Source of the DNA: CADCVW01 sp035644935
GTDB lineage: Bacteria; Pseudomonadota; Alphaproteobacteria; Sphingomonadales; Sphingomonadaceae
Direction: 5' to 3'
Length of the DNA stretch: 44,452 nucleotides
Assembly: GCA_035644935.1 (NCBI GenBank)
Contig: DASQNO010000014.1
Coordinates: 1-44,452, forward strand
The stretch's first letter is position 1; the number at the start of each line of letters is the position of its first letter. The notes beneath the pieces were generated by a model. It was not told where the DNA came from. It ran no database searches and saw nothing but the letters and a program-made list of their open reading frames with translations. Below, piece after piece: positions 23,372-32,070 of this stretch. A program made the position numbers and the translations under genes.

Positions 23372-25633
23372 TCAGTTCGCTTCCTGCATTTGTGTCACCC
23401 GGCCGCCGGAGACGTCGTCGACGTCGAGCCGCGCCAGCCTCGCCGTGTCAAAGCAGAGGCGGACGCGGCTGCCGCCGCCTGGCCGGTCGTGGAAACTCAT
23501 CTCGCCCCCATGCTCCTCGACGATCTTTTTGACGATCGCGAGCCCAAGACCAGTGCCCCGCGCGCGCGTCGTGACGTAGGGCTCGGTCAGGCGCGCACGC
23601 TCGATGGGCAGACCAACCCCCGTATCGCAGACTTCCAGCACAACCGATTGTTCCTGGGTCGACAAGTGCATGGTGATCGCCTCCCCTTCCGCGCGCGGGC
23701 CGCCCTTGCTGCGCTGCGCCTCGATCGCTTCGACGCCGTTCTTGACGAGGTTCGTCAGCGCCTGGCCGATCTGGCGGCGGTCGCAAATCAAGAATGGTTC
23801 GGGCCCGTCCACGTCCAGCGCGAAACGAATACCGGGGTGCGCCACCTCGTGGAGGAACAACGCCTCCCGCGCGATGTCGGCGATCGCCTCGCTGCGGAAC
23901 ACCGGCTTGGGCAGCCGCGCGAAACCGGAAAATTCGTCCACCATGCGGCGCAGGTCTCCGACCTGGCGAATGATCGTGCTGGTCAGCCGCGCGAACGTTT
24001 GCGGGTCGTCCACGATCTGCTTGCCGTAGCGGCGCTGCAGCCGCTCGGCCGCGAGCTGGATGGGCGTCAGCGGGTTCTTGATCTCATGTGCGATGCGGCG
24101 CGCGACGTCCGACCATGCGGCCGTGCGCTGGTCGAGCAGTTGGTCCGTGATGTCGTCGAACGTCAGCACCGTGCCCCCCGTCACCCGCACGCGCTTGACC
24201 GCAAGCGTGCGCGGCTGGCCGTCCTGCGCGACCTCCACCGTCGCCTCGCGCGCGTCGCCCGCGACGAACTCGCCGAGTTCAGGCGCAAGGTCGCCCAGGT
24301 TGCGACCCACGGGGCTTTCCTCCCCGGCCTTAAGCAGGTCCTCGGCCGACCGGTTGATCAGACGGATGCGGCCTTCCTCGTCGACCGACAGCACGCCGGC
24401 GGTGACGCCAGCCAGCACCGCTTCGGTGAACACCCGTCGCGTATCGAGCTGTGCGTTTGCGCTCACCAGCGCGCCGGTCTGCTCCTCCAGACGCTGCGTC
24501 ATGCGATTGAACGCGTCGCCCAACGTGCCGACCTCGTCCCGCCGCTCGCCAACGGGAACACGCGCCGTGAGGTCGCCGGCGGTCACCCGGCGCGCGGCCC
24601 CGACGAGGGCCCCAACCGGTCGCACGAGCCGGTCGGCTAGCGCCAGCGCGATCCAGATCGATAAGCCGACGATCAGCAAGGACACCAGCAGCAGCACGGC
24701 GTTGAATCGGAACTGCAGCGCGCGCGAACGGTCCAGAACCGCCTGGTAGTCGCGCGCCGCCTTGCTCGATTGTTCGATCGAAGCCAGCACGGCGGGGTTG
24801 GCCCGCCGCGAGACGTAGAGATAGACTTCGGCTTCGGGGTCGAGCCGGATAACAGCCTCCACGCGGTCTCCGGCGTCCGTGGCCACAAGCGTCTCGCCGG
24901 CGCGCAGCTTGGTCAGCGCGCTCGCCGACATGCGCCGCTCCAGCGGGCGCGCATCGAGGTCGACCAGCGCGGGAGTCTGCAGTGCGCCCGCCGGGTTGAC
25001 GGTAATAACCGCCGCCTCCGTCAGATTGCGGATCGCCTTGGTTTGGATCAGCAGTTCGTCGTCGAATGCCTGGCTGTCGATGCCGAAGTCGTTGATGGCG
25101 CGAACAATGTCCGCCCCCATCGCTTCCACGTCTAGTCGAATGCGGACGAGGTTCTCCTCGCGATAAACGCGCGCAACGCTGGCCGCGTTACGCAATACGG
25201 TGCGCGCGTCATCGGAGAACCAGAACTGCATGCCACTCTGGAAGAGCAACGACGCGAATATCACCACCAGAACGGTGGGCACCGCCGCGATCATGGAGAA
25301 CAGCGCGACCAGGCGCGTGTGCAGGCGCCCTCGCCCGCCGATCTCCGACTGAACCGCGCGGGCGCGCGCAAGCCGCCGGGCGATGAGCACCATCAGCGCC
25401 ATCGCGGGAACGAGAATAGCGACGAGCAGAAGTGCGACGGTCTGCGGCGAGAGCAAGGTCACGGACGATTGCTCGCGCGTCAGCACGACGTAGCTCAGCC
25501 ACAACATCCCCAGCAGCGCGAGCACCGTCGCGGTCTCGACCAGCCGCATCAGCCGCCCGCCACCGAGGATCCCCCGGGAACGGCGCTCGTCAGTCGGCGC
25601 GGCGTCTTGCCGAGCGGTTGCCGTCGCATCCAT
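23372..25633 (-). CDS. ntrY: NtrY sensor histidine kinase
   Basis: Inner-membrane sensor kinase, 753 residues. Two or three N-terminal helices lead to a periplasmic segment of about 180 residues, then another membrane helix around 'NAVLLLVSLLIVGLSIWIAL'. A HAMP domain ('RLVRPVGALVGAARRVTAGD') and a PAS domain ('VLAGVTAGVLSVDEEGRI') follow. The kinase core has the H-box 'ARRIAHEIKNPLTPIQ', N-box 'LVKNGVEAI' and G-box 'GTGLGLAIV'. It phosphorylates NtrX and in related bacteria responds to nitrogen or redox state. The ATG at 25633 is chosen over a GTG 39 bases upstream, which would add a Cys-rich leader with no family similarity. Confidence 0.92.
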   Translation of the reverse strand: MDATATARQDAAPTDERRSRGILGGGRLMRLVETATVLALLGMLWLSYVVLTREQSSVTLLSPQTVALLLVAILVPAMALMVLIARRLARARAVQSEIGGRGRLHTRLVALFSMIAAVPTVLVVIFASLLFQSGMQFWFSDDARTVLRNAASVARVYREENLVRIRLDVEAMGADIVRAINDFGIDSQAFDDELLIQTKAIRNLTEAAVITVNPAGALQTPALVDLDARPLERRMSASALTKLRAGETLVATDAGDRVEAVIRLDPEAEVYLYVSRRANPAVLASIEQSSKAARDYQAVLDRSRALQFRFNAVLLLVSLLIVGLSIWIALALADRLVRPVGALVGAARRVTAGDLTARVPVGERRDEVGTLGDAFNRMTQRLEEQTGALVSANAQLDTRRVFTEAVLAGVTAGVLSVDEEGRIRLINRSAEDLLKAGEESPVGRNLGDLAPELGEFVAGDAREATVEVAQDGQPRTLAVKRVRVTGGTVLTFDDITDQLLDQRTAAWSDVARRIAHEIKNPLTPIQLAAERLQRRYGKQIVDDPQTFARLTSTIIRQVGDLRRMVDEFSGFARLPKPVFRSEAIADIAREALFLHEVAHPGIRFALDVDGPEPFLICDRRQIGQALTNLVKNGVEAIEAQRSKGGPRAEGEAITMHLSTQEQSVVLEVCDTGVGLPIERARLTEPYVTTRARGTGLGLAIVKKIVEEHGGEMSFHDRPGGGSRVRLCFDTARLARLDVDDVSGGRVTQMQEAN

Positions 25634-25712
25634 CGTCAAAAGGTTAGCACAAGCCTGTTGCGAAAAGCACACAGTTTTGTGCGAGGACGCCTCGCCGCGC
25701 CGCGCGCCGGCG

Positions 25713-26714
25713 TCAGGCCGCCGCGCGCTGCAGCAAGGGCGCGTAGAAGTCGGCCAGCATGGCGAGGACGCGCGCCGAGCTCGGCTCCTGATTGACTGCG
25801 TTGCGGAACTCGGCCGATCCGGTCAGCCCCTTGGTGTACCAGCCGACATGCTTCCGGAAGAGATTGACGCCCGTCACCTCGCCATAATGCTCCAGCATGT
25901 CGTCATAATGCGCGACGATCAGCGCGTACTGTTCGTCGATCGACGGGTCCGGCCGCACGCGTCCATGGGCAAGCCATTCCGACGCCTGCGCCAGCAGCCA
26001 GGGCCGCCCGTAGGCCCCGCGCCCGATCATGACGCCGTCCGCGCCCGATTGCTCCAGCGCCGCGTCGACATCGTCCAGCGAGCAGATGTCGCCGTTGACG
26101 ATCACCGGCACGCGCACCGCGTCCTTGACGCGCCGGACGAAGCGCCAATCGGCCTCGCCCTTGTACATCTGGTTGCGGGTTCGGCCATGCACGGTGATCA
26201 TGCGGACCCCCAGGTCCTCGGCGATACGCGCGAGCTCGGGGGCGTTGAGGCTGTCGTGGCACCAGCCCATGCGCATCTTGAGCGTCACGGGCACGTTCAC
26301 CGCGCGCACCGTCGCCTCGACGATCGCGGCGGCGAGCGGCAGGTCGCGCATCAGCGCCGATCCCGCGTCGCCGTTGACCACCTTCTTGACCGGGCAACCC
26401 ATGTTGATGTCGATGATCGCGGCGCCGCGGTCTTGGTTGAGCTTGGCGGCCTCCGCCATCTCCTTGGGCGCGCAGCCGGCGAGCTGCATCGAAACCGGAT
26501 CCTCGATCGGGTCCCACGCCGCCTTCTGCAGCGACTGGCGCGTTTCGCGGATCATCGCCTGAGAAGCGATCATCTCCGTCACCGTCAGCCCGGCGCCGTA
26601 GCGCTTGACGATGCGGCGAAACGGCCGGTCTGTGACGCCGGTCATCGGCGCCAGGACCACGGGGTTTTGGATCGTCACGGGGCCGACTTGGATGGGTTTG
26701 AGACGGGCGGGCAT
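25713..26714 (-). CDS. dusB: tRNA-dihydrouridine synthase DusB (NifR3)
   Basis: FMN-dependent enzyme reducing uridines in tRNA. The 333-residue protein starts 'MPARLKPIQVGPVTIQNPVV', with 'LAPMTGVTDRPFRRI' for FMN binding, 'INMGCPVKKVVNGDAGSALM' with the catalytic Cys, 'TVHGRTRNQMYKG' and 'VIVNGDI'. A C-terminal helical RNA-binding domain follows ('KHVGWYTKG'). In many alphaproteobacteria this gene (nifR3) opens the nifR3-ntrB-ntrC-ntrY-ntrX cluster; here ntrY follows after 79 bases with no ntrBC. It is divergent from ispDF with 62 bases between the starts. Confidence 0.95.
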   Translation of the reverse strand: MPARLKPIQVGPVTIQNPVVLAPMTGVTDRPFRRIVKRYGAGLTVTEMIASQAMIRETRQSLQKAAWDPIEDPVSMQLAGCAPKEMAEAAKLNQDRGAAIIDINMGCPVKKVVNGDAGSALMRDLPLAAAIVEATVRAVNVPVTLKMRMGWCHDSLNAPELARIAEDLGVRMITVHGRTRNQMYKGEADWRFVRRVKDAVRVPVIVNGDICSLDDVDAALEQSGADGVMIGRGAYGRPWLLAQASEWLAHGRVRPDPSIDEQYALIVAHYDDMLEHYGEVTGVNLFRKHVGWYTKGLTGSAEFRNAVNQEPSSARVLAMLADFYAPLLQRAAA

Positions 26715-26776
26715 GCGTCGCCGGGTAGCATCGCCGGGGAGTGGCGGGCAAGTTCGCGCTCCGCTAGGGCGGCGCG

Positions 26777-27943
26777 ATGCACGAGAACCCCCGCACAATC
26801 GCGCTGATCGTCGCCGCCGGTTCGGGCGAACGCGCAGGTTTGGGCAGCCCCAAGCAATTTGTGCGCGTCGCAGGCAAGCCGGTGCTCCGTCACGCCGTCG
26901 AGCGCCTGCTGGCCCACCCGCGCGTGGATGCGGTCCGCGTGGTGATCGGCGAAGGCCAGCAAGGCGCTTTCGACGAGGCTTTGAACGGTTTGGACGTCGG
27001 CGCCCCGATCATCGGCGGCCCGACGCGGCAGGAGTCCGTCCGGCGCGGGCTAGACGTGATCGCCGCGGAGGACGCCCCCGAGTTGATCCTCATCCACGAC
27101 GCCGCACGCCCGTTCTGCCCGCCCGAAGTGATCGACCGCCTGCTCGCGGCGCTGCAAACGTTCAAAGGCGCGGTGCCCGCGCTCCCTCTACCCGATACGA
27201 TCTCCCGTGCGGAGCCTGGTCGCCTCGGCGAAACTGTGCTCCGTGACGAACTGGTCCGCGTGCAGACGCCGCAGGCTTTTTGGTTCGACGCGATTCACCG
27301 GGCCCACGCCGCCGCCGCGCCCGGTGCCACCGACGACGCCACGATCGCCCGCGTGGCCGGCGTCGCGGTCGGGCTCGTCGCGGGGGACGAACGGTCGTTC
27401 AAGCTGACCTACCCGTCGGATTTCGCGCGCGCCGAAGGGTTCCTGGCGACCAGGCTGGTCTCGCGCACGGGGATGGGCTTCGACGTGCACGCGTTCGAGG
27501 GTCCGGGACCGCTCGTCATCGGCGGCATCACGGTCCCGCACGAGCGCGGGCTGACGGGTCATTCGGACGCCGACGTGGCGCTGCACGCGCTGACCGACGC
27601 GATCCTTGGCGCGATCGCGGATGGCGACATTGGATCGCACTTCCCCCCTTCCGACGCGCGCTGGCGCGGCGCCGCGAGCCGGCTGTTCCTGGAACATGCG
27701 CGCGATCTCGTCGCGGCGCGTGGCGGCGTCATCGACCATGTCGACGTCACGATCATCTGCGAAGCGCCCAAGATCGGCCCGCACCGCGACGCGATGCGGC
27801 AGGCGATCGCCGCGATCCTGAACCTTCGCATTGGTCAGGTCAGCGTCAAAGCGACCACAACCGAACGCCTCGGCTTCACGGGACGCGGCGAAGGCATCGC
27901 GGCTCAGGCCGTAGCGACCATCCGCTGCGAGATTGACGCATGA
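26777..27943 (+). CDS. ispDF: Bifunctional IspD/IspF isoprenoid enzyme
   Basis: Fused MEP-pathway enzyme of 388 residues. Residues 1-225 are 2-C-methyl-D-erythritol 4-phosphate cytidylyltransferase, with 'VAAGSGERAGLGSPKQF', 'IHDAARPFC' and 'TPQAFW'. Residues about 230-388 are 2-C-methyl-D-erythritol 2,4-cyclodiphosphate synthase, with 'GMGFDVHAF' (metal-binding Asp and His), 'GLTGHSDADVALHALTDA' and 'KATTTERLGFTGRGEGI'. The fusion is a known alphaproteobacterial and epsilonproteobacterial arrangement that joins two non-consecutive steps. The stop overlaps the next ATG (ATGA). Confidence 0.96.
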   Translation: MHENPRTIALIVAAGSGERAGLGSPKQFVRVAGKPVLRHAVERLLAHPRVDAVRVVIGEGQQGAFDEALNGLDVGAPIIGGPTRQESVRRGLDVIAAEDAPELILIHDAARPFCPPEVIDRLLAALQTFKGAVPALPLPDTISRAEPGRLGETVLRDELVRVQTPQAFWFDAIHRAHAAAAPGATDDATIARVAGVAVGLVAGDERSFKLTYPSDFARAEGFLATRLVSRTGMGFDVHAFEGPGPLVIGGITVPHERGLTGHSDADVALHALTDAILGAIADGDIGSHFPPSDARWRGAASRLFLEHARDLVAARGGVIDHVDVTIICEAPKIGPHRDAMRQAIAAILNLRIGQVSVKATTTERLGFTGRGEGIAAQAVATIRCEIDA

Positions 27944-28503
27944 GCCTCCTGCTACCCCTGTTTGTCCTGCTCGCCGCCACAGCGCAGCAGCCGGGGCCTC
28001 CGTCGCCGGGCTTCGAGCCCCGCCGCGCGCCGTCGCAAGCTCGGCCGTGTCTCACTCCGCCGGAGGCCAAAGCGCTGGCGACCTTTGTACTGCCCGGTCT
28101 GGTCGAGGGCCTCGCCAAACGTTGCGAGCGAAGCCTGCCCGCGAATGCCTACCTGCGGGCTCCCGAGGCACGCGCCTTAGCGCAGCGGCTCCGGCGGGAT
28201 GCGGCACCGAGCTGGCCCGCCGCCCGGCTCGCCATCGAAAAGCTCAACGGCAGCCGCTTGCCGAGTTTCCTCGGCGACCGGTTCCTGATGAACGTCGCGG
28301 AAGGCACCGCATCCGACCTCGTCCTGCAGGACTTCGATCGAAAAGATTGCGGCGCGGTTGACGGGCTCGTCGCCGGTCTTGCCCCCCTTCCCTCGGGCAA
28401 CTTCTCCGATGTCATCGCTGCCCTGATCGCGCTCGGCGGAGACGGAGCGGCGGCGGCGGACGCTCCGCTGCGCATCTGCCCCACGGCGGCGAGCCCGCGA
28501 TGA
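27940..28503 (+). CDS. Predicted secreted protein of unknown function
   Basis: 187 residues with no family I recognise. It starts with a hydrophobic signal segment (MSLLLPLFVLLAATAQQ), then a Pro-rich linker. The mature part is mostly helical and contains three cysteines (CLTPPEAKALA, KRCERSL, RKDCGAVDG) plus one near the end (RICPTAA), which could form two disulfides in the periplasm. It overlaps ispDF (ATGA) and pncC (ATGA), so it is translated as part of the ispDF-pncC unit. This tight spacing argues that it is a real gene. Confidence 0.7.
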   Translation: MSLLLPLFVLLAATAQQPGPPSPGFEPRRAPSQARPCLTPPEAKALATFVLPGLVEGLAKRCERSLPANAYLRAPEARALAQRLRRDAAPSWPAARLAIEKLNGSRLPSFLGDRFLMNVAEGTASDLVLQDFDRKDCGAVDGLVAGLAPLPSGNFSDVIAALIALGGDGAAAADAPLRICPTAASPR

Positions 28504-29024
28504 GGGAAGGCGAGGAAATCTCGCGCGAGCTGTTCGAAATGGCGCAAAAGGTCGTCGCGGCGAACGCCGCGGCGGGCCGGCGTCTGGTTGTTGCCGAAAG
28601 CTGCACCGGTGGCCTCGTCGGCGCGGCGATCACCGCGGTGCCCGGCTGTTCGGACGTCTTCGAAGGCGGCTTCATCACTTATGCCGACGAGGCCAAGCGC
28701 GCCTTCGTGGGCGTCAGCGGCGACGTGCTGGAAACCTTCGGTGCCGTGTCGATCGCCACCGCCTGGGCAATGGCGCAGGGCGCGTTGCAGCGCAGCCGCG
28801 CCGATGTCGCCGTGGCGATCACGGGCGTGGCGGGGCCCGGCGGCGGTTCTTCGCACAAGCCCGTCGGCACCGTCATCTTCGCGCGCGCCGAACGCAACGG
28901 CGATCCGTCGCGTGTCGTCGCCGATCGCAAGGACTTCGGCGATCTCGGCCGCGCGGGCGTGCGGCTTCAGGCCGCCTTGTGCGCCCTCGAGCTGCTGATG
29001 CCCGACCCGGCGCCCGCGCCGTAG
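28500..29024 (+). CDS. pncC: Nicotinamide-nucleotide amidase (CinA C-terminal domain)
   Basis: Converts nicotinamide mononucleotide to nicotinate mononucleotide in the pyridine-nucleotide salvage cycle. 174 residues forming only the CinA C-terminal domain. Motifs are 'VVAESCTGGLVGAAIT' with the catalytic Ser, 'GGFITYADEAKRAFVGVS', 'ATAWAMAQGAL' and 'AVAITGVAGPGGGSSHKPVGTV'. The ATG overlaps the upstream stop. The 3' end overlaps the convergent ratA gene by 58 bases. Confidence 0.92.
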   Translation: MREGEEISRELFEMAQKVVAANAAAGRRLVVAESCTGGLVGAAITAVPGCSDVFEGGFITYADEAKRAFVGVSGDVLETFGAVSIATAWAMAQGALQRSRADVAVAITGVAGPGGGSSHKPVGTVIFARAERNGDPSRVVADRKDFGDLGRAGVRLQAALCALELLMPDPAPAP

Positions 29025-29446
29025 AGGCTCTCGGCGCGCGCTTCGAACGCGGCGATCATTCGGGCCACCGCACGGTGAAAGACGCGGCTGGCGACCGCCT
29101 CCAATATCCGAGACCGAAACGCGAAATCGACCTCGAAGCGCAGCTCGCACCCGCCGTCCTTCCCGGCTGAGAACGTCCATTCGTTGTCCAGGAACTTCAA
29201 CGGGCCGTCGACATAGTCGATGACGATGCGGTGCGGACGCTCGGTCCGCACGCGCGACGTAAAGCGTTCCTTGAAGCCGCTGAAGCCCACGACCAATTCC
29301 GCGATGATCTGATCCGGCCCGTCCTGCCGCACCCGCGCCGCGGATACCCAGGGCAGGAATTCGGGGTAGCGCGCGACGTCGGCGACGAGGTCGAACATCT
29401 GTTCGGGCGTCCAGCGAAGATCGCGCGTCTCGACGTGACGCGGCAT
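28967..29446 (-). CDS. RatA/COQ10-type SRPBCC protein
   Basis: 159-residue START/SRPBCC-fold protein. It begins 'PRHVETRDLRWTPEQMFDLV' followed by 'ARYPEFLPWVSAARV', the hallmark of the COQ10/RatA family, and includes 'RIVIDYVDGPLKFLDNEW'. Yeast and bacterial relatives bind ubiquinone and support respiration; E. coli RatA was described as a ribosome-associated toxin, but there is no antitoxin partner (ratB) here, and a ubiquinone role is more likely. The ATG at 29446 lies four bases after the lipA stop, so the two form an operon. Confidence 0.85.
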   Translation of the reverse strand: MPRHVETRDLRWTPEQMFDLVADVARYPEFLPWVSAARVRQDGPDQIIAELVVGFSGFKERFTSRVRTERPHRIVIDYVDGPLKFLDNEWTFSAGKDGGCELRFEVDFAFRSRILEAVASRVFHRAVARMIAAFEARAESLYGAGAGSGISSSRAHKAA

Positions 29447-29450
29447 GCGG

Positions 29451-30392
29451 CTAGACCGCCGCTCCCGCCAATATTCCCGCGCCGAGCTTTGCATCCCGCG
29501 CCGCCTTCATCCGCGCGAAGTCGTCGCCCGCATGATAGCTCGACCGCGTCAGCGGGCTGGCCGCCACGAGCAGGAACCCCTTGGCACGCGCGATCGCCGC
29601 AAAAGCGTTGAACGTCGCGGGCTCGACGAAGTCGATGACCTTGGCGTGACGCGGCGTCGGCTGCAAATATTGGCCCATGGTCAGGAAATCGATGTCGGCC
29701 GACCGCATGTCGTCCATCACCTGATGCACCTCGAGCCGCTGCTCGCCGAGACCGACCATGACCCCCGACTTGGTGAAGATCGTCGGGTCGTGCCGCTTGA
29801 CGCTCTCCAGCAGCCGCAGCGAGGCGTAGTAGCGCGCGCCGGGACGGATTGTCGGGTAAAGCCGCGGTACGGTTTCCAGATTGTGGTTGTAGACGTCGGG
29901 CCGTGCGACGACGATGCTCTCCACCGCAGACTGCGCCTTGTTGCGGAAGTCGGGAGTCAGGATTTCGATCGTCGTGCGCGGCGTGTTGCGGCGCAGCGCC
30001 TGGATGACCTTGACGAACTGCGACGCTCCGCCGTCGGGCAGGTCGTCGCGGTCCACCGAAGTGATCACGATGTGCTCCAGCCCCAGTTCGGCGGCGGCGA
30101 CCGCGACCTGCTCGGGCTCCATCGCGTCGACGGCGCGCGGCATGCCCGTCTTGACGTTGCAGAACGCGCAGGCCCGTGTGCACGTGTCGCCCAGGATCAT
30201 CACCGTGGCGTGTTTCTTGGTCCAGCATTCCCCGATATTGGGGCAGGCCGCCTCTTCGCAGACGGTCACCAGGTTCAGCCGGCGCATTATCGCCTTGGTC
30301 TCGGCGAAGGCAGAGCCCACCGGGGCTTTGACCCGGATCCAGTCCGGCTTGCGCGTGCGCGGCGGGACGGGGATCGGCAGGACTTCGTTCAT
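29451..30392 (-). CDS. lipA: Lipoyl synthase
   Basis: Radical-SAM enzyme that inserts two sulfurs into protein-bound octanoyl groups to make lipoate. 313 residues. The auxiliary cluster ligands lie in 'VCEEAACPNIGECW' and the radical-SAM CxxxCxxC motif is in 'GDTCTRACAFCNVKTG'. Other features are 'HIVITSVDRDDLPDGGA', 'TKSGVMVGLGE' and the C-terminal 'PLTRSSYHAGDDF' with the Ser ligand. The ATG at 30392 matches the family start. It is divergent from the carbonic anhydrase gene and followed by ratA. Confidence 0.96.
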   Translation of the reverse strand: MNEVLPIPVPPRTRKPDWIRVKAPVGSAFAETKAIMRRLNLVTVCEEAACPNIGECWTKKHATVMILGDTCTRACAFCNVKTGMPRAVDAMEPEQVAVAAAELGLEHIVITSVDRDDLPDGGASQFVKVIQALRRNTPRTTIEILTPDFRNKAQSAVESIVVARPDVYNHNLETVPRLYPTIRPGARYYASLRLLESVKRHDPTIFTKSGVMVGLGEQRLEVHQVMDDMRSADIDFLTMGQYLQPTPRHAKVIDFVEPATFNAFAAIARAKGFLLVAASPLTRSSYHAGDDFARMKAARDAKLGAGILAGAAV

Positions 30393-30474
30393 GCCCCGCA
30401 GATAGCGATTGCCGGCCGCCCTTGCCAGCCTCCGTTCGGCGCGCTTATCGGCTGCCGGTCTGGAGCCGCCTTCT

Positions 30475-31143
30475 ATGCCCGATTTCGCCAAGCTGCTCGC
30501 CGGATACGGCCGGTTCCGAACCGAGGGTTGGCCGCGCGAGCGCGCGCGGTGGGAGCGGCTTGCCGATGGGCAGAAGCCCGGCGTGATGGTGATCGCCTGT
30601 TCGGACAGCCGGGTGGATCCCAGCCACATCTTCGACGCCTCGCCGGGCGAGATGTTCGTGGTGCGCAACGTCGCCGCGCTGGTTCCGCCGTTCGAGACGG
30701 CCGGCGGCTTTCACGGCGTGTCGGCGGCGCTCGAGTTCGCCGTCACCCAGCTTCAGGTCTCGCAGATCGTGGTGCTCGGCCACGGCGGCTGCGGCGGGTG
30801 CGCGGCGGCGCTGACGGGCAAGTTCAGCGGCGCGGCGGACGGCGAAGGCGGCTTCATCGCGCGCTGGATCTCGATGCTCGACGATGCGCGCACGCGGGTG
30901 TGCGTCGATTATGGCGGCGACGTCGACGAACGGGCGTTCGCGGCGATGGAGCACGAGGCGGTGAAGATCAGCCTCGCCAACCTGCGCACCTTCCCCTGGG
31001 TGCGCGACCGCGAGGCGGACGGCAGCCTTCGTCTGCAAGGCGCGTGGTTCGCGATCAAGGAAGGCAATCTGGAGGTACTCGACCAGAGCACCGGCTTCTT
31101 CGCCGAAGCCCCCGTGCGGCCGGGGCCCGCCGGCTTCCGTTGA
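30475..31143 (+). CDS. Beta-class carbonic anhydrase
   Basis: Interconverts CO2 and bicarbonate. 222 residues with zinc ligands Cys42 (in 'IACSDSRVDP', where Asp44 and Arg46 form the catalytic dyad), His103 and Cys106 ('LGHGGCGGC'). 'GEMFVVRNVAALVPP' and 'SAALEFAV' are also typical. The ATG at 30475 directly precedes the conserved DFAKLLAGY-type start. It stands alone, 82 bases from the divergent lipA start. Confidence 0.93.
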   Translation: MPDFAKLLAGYGRFRTEGWPRERARWERLADGQKPGVMVIACSDSRVDPSHIFDASPGEMFVVRNVAALVPPFETAGGFHGVSAALEFAVTQLQVSQIVVLGHGGCGGCAAALTGKFSGAADGEGGFIARWISMLDDARTRVCVDYGGDVDERAFAAMEHEAVKISLANLRTFPWVRDREADGSLRLQGAWFAIKEGNLEVLDQSTGFFAEAPVRPGPAGFR

Positions 31144-31169
31144 CCGCCCGCTTCCGTTAGCGGTGCGGA

Positions 31170-31976
31170 ATGAACGAAACCCCGCCATCGCGCAGCCGCA
31201 ACGTCGCGCTGCTGATCGACGCCGACAACGCGTCGCCCGACACGCTGGACCCGGTGCTGACCGTGCTCGCGGAGCTCGGCACGGTGAACGTGCGGCGGGT
31301 GTACGGCAACTGGAGCAAGCCGGCGCTGAAGGGCTGGGTCGACATCACGCACACCTTCGCGCTGGAGCCGCAGCAGCAGTTCGACGTCACCAAGGGCAAG
31401 TCGGCGACCGACATGAAGATGATCATCGACGCCATGGACCTGCTCTACGGGGGGCGGGTCCACGGGTTCGGGATCATGTCGTCGGACAGCGACTTTATGG
31501 CGCTGGCCACCCGCATCCGGCAGGACGGCCTGGACGTATACGGCTTCGGCGAGGCCAAGACGCCGATCAGCTTCAAGCAGGCGTGCACTCGGTTCATCGA
31601 CGTCGGCGCGCTACGCGAGGCGGAGAAGGCGGCCAATGCGCCGACGCCTGCCCCGCCGCGGCCCGCGCGCGCCAAGGCGGAGGTCCCGGCCGAGGAGGAG
31701 GAGGGTCCGGCGATCCCGCAAGGCCTGCCGCCGCCCATCCGCGCCAAGGTTGACGACGAGGTGATTAAGCTGCTCGGCGCGGCGTTCCGCGCGGCCAAGC
31801 GCGACGAGAAGGGTTGGGCGAGCATCGCCGAGGTCGGCAAGCTGGCGGGGAACCGGTCGAGCTTCGACGCGCGCAACTACGGTTTTGCGCGATTGAGCGA
31901 TCTGATCGAAACATTGCCCAATTTCGCCACGGAAAAGCGGCAAGGCGGCGCGGTTTTCGTCAAACGCGTGCGGTAA
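31170..31976 (+). CDS. NYN-domain (LabA/DUF88-like) protein with C-terminal LOTUS/OST-HTH domain
   Basis: 268 residues. The N-terminal NYN domain (about 8-145) has a PIN-like acidic site: Asp17, Asp19 and Asn20 in 'VALLIDADNASPD', then 'SATDMKMIIDAMD' and 'IMSSDSDFMALATRI'. NYN domains are predicted RNases. A flexible Pro/Ala/Glu-rich linker (150-180) leads to a winged-helix OST-HTH/LOTUS domain (about 185-268), recognisable by 'GWASIAEVGKLAGNRSSFDARNYGFARLSDLIETL'-type spacing, seen here as GWASIAEVGKLAG then FDARNYGFARLSDLI. LOTUS domains bind RNA or helicases in eukaryotes. The substrate in bacteria is unknown. Confidence 0.88.
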   Translation: MNETPPSRSRNVALLIDADNASPDTLDPVLTVLAELGTVNVRRVYGNWSKPALKGWVDITHTFALEPQQQFDVTKGKSATDMKMIIDAMDLLYGGRVHGFGIMSSDSDFMALATRIRQDGLDVYGFGEAKTPISFKQACTRFIDVGALREAEKAANAPTPAPPRPARAKAEVPAEEEEGPAIPQGLPPPIRAKVDDEVIKLLGAAFRAAKRDEKGWASIAEVGKLAGNRSSFDARNYGFARLSDLIETLPNFATEKRQGGAVFVKRVR

Positions 31977-32070
31977 AACTGCCGTCCGCACGAGGGAAAG
32001 GCGTTCGAAGTTCGCGAAGTTCCTAGTGTCGGGCCGTTTTGCACCTCCTGGCTCGGGCAAAGGGAACCGA

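Noticed and set aside
23330..24640. 436-codon plus-strand frame opposite ntrY, and similar frames opposite ntrX, hflX and dusB
   Set aside because: All are antisense shadows; the minus-strand genes carry full kinase, AAA+, GTPase and Dus motifs.
28967..29446. RatA-like gene as the toxin of a toxin-antitoxin pair
   Set aside because: There is no ratB-like neighbour; it lies in a lipA operon, and COQ10-like ubiquinone binding explains the family better.
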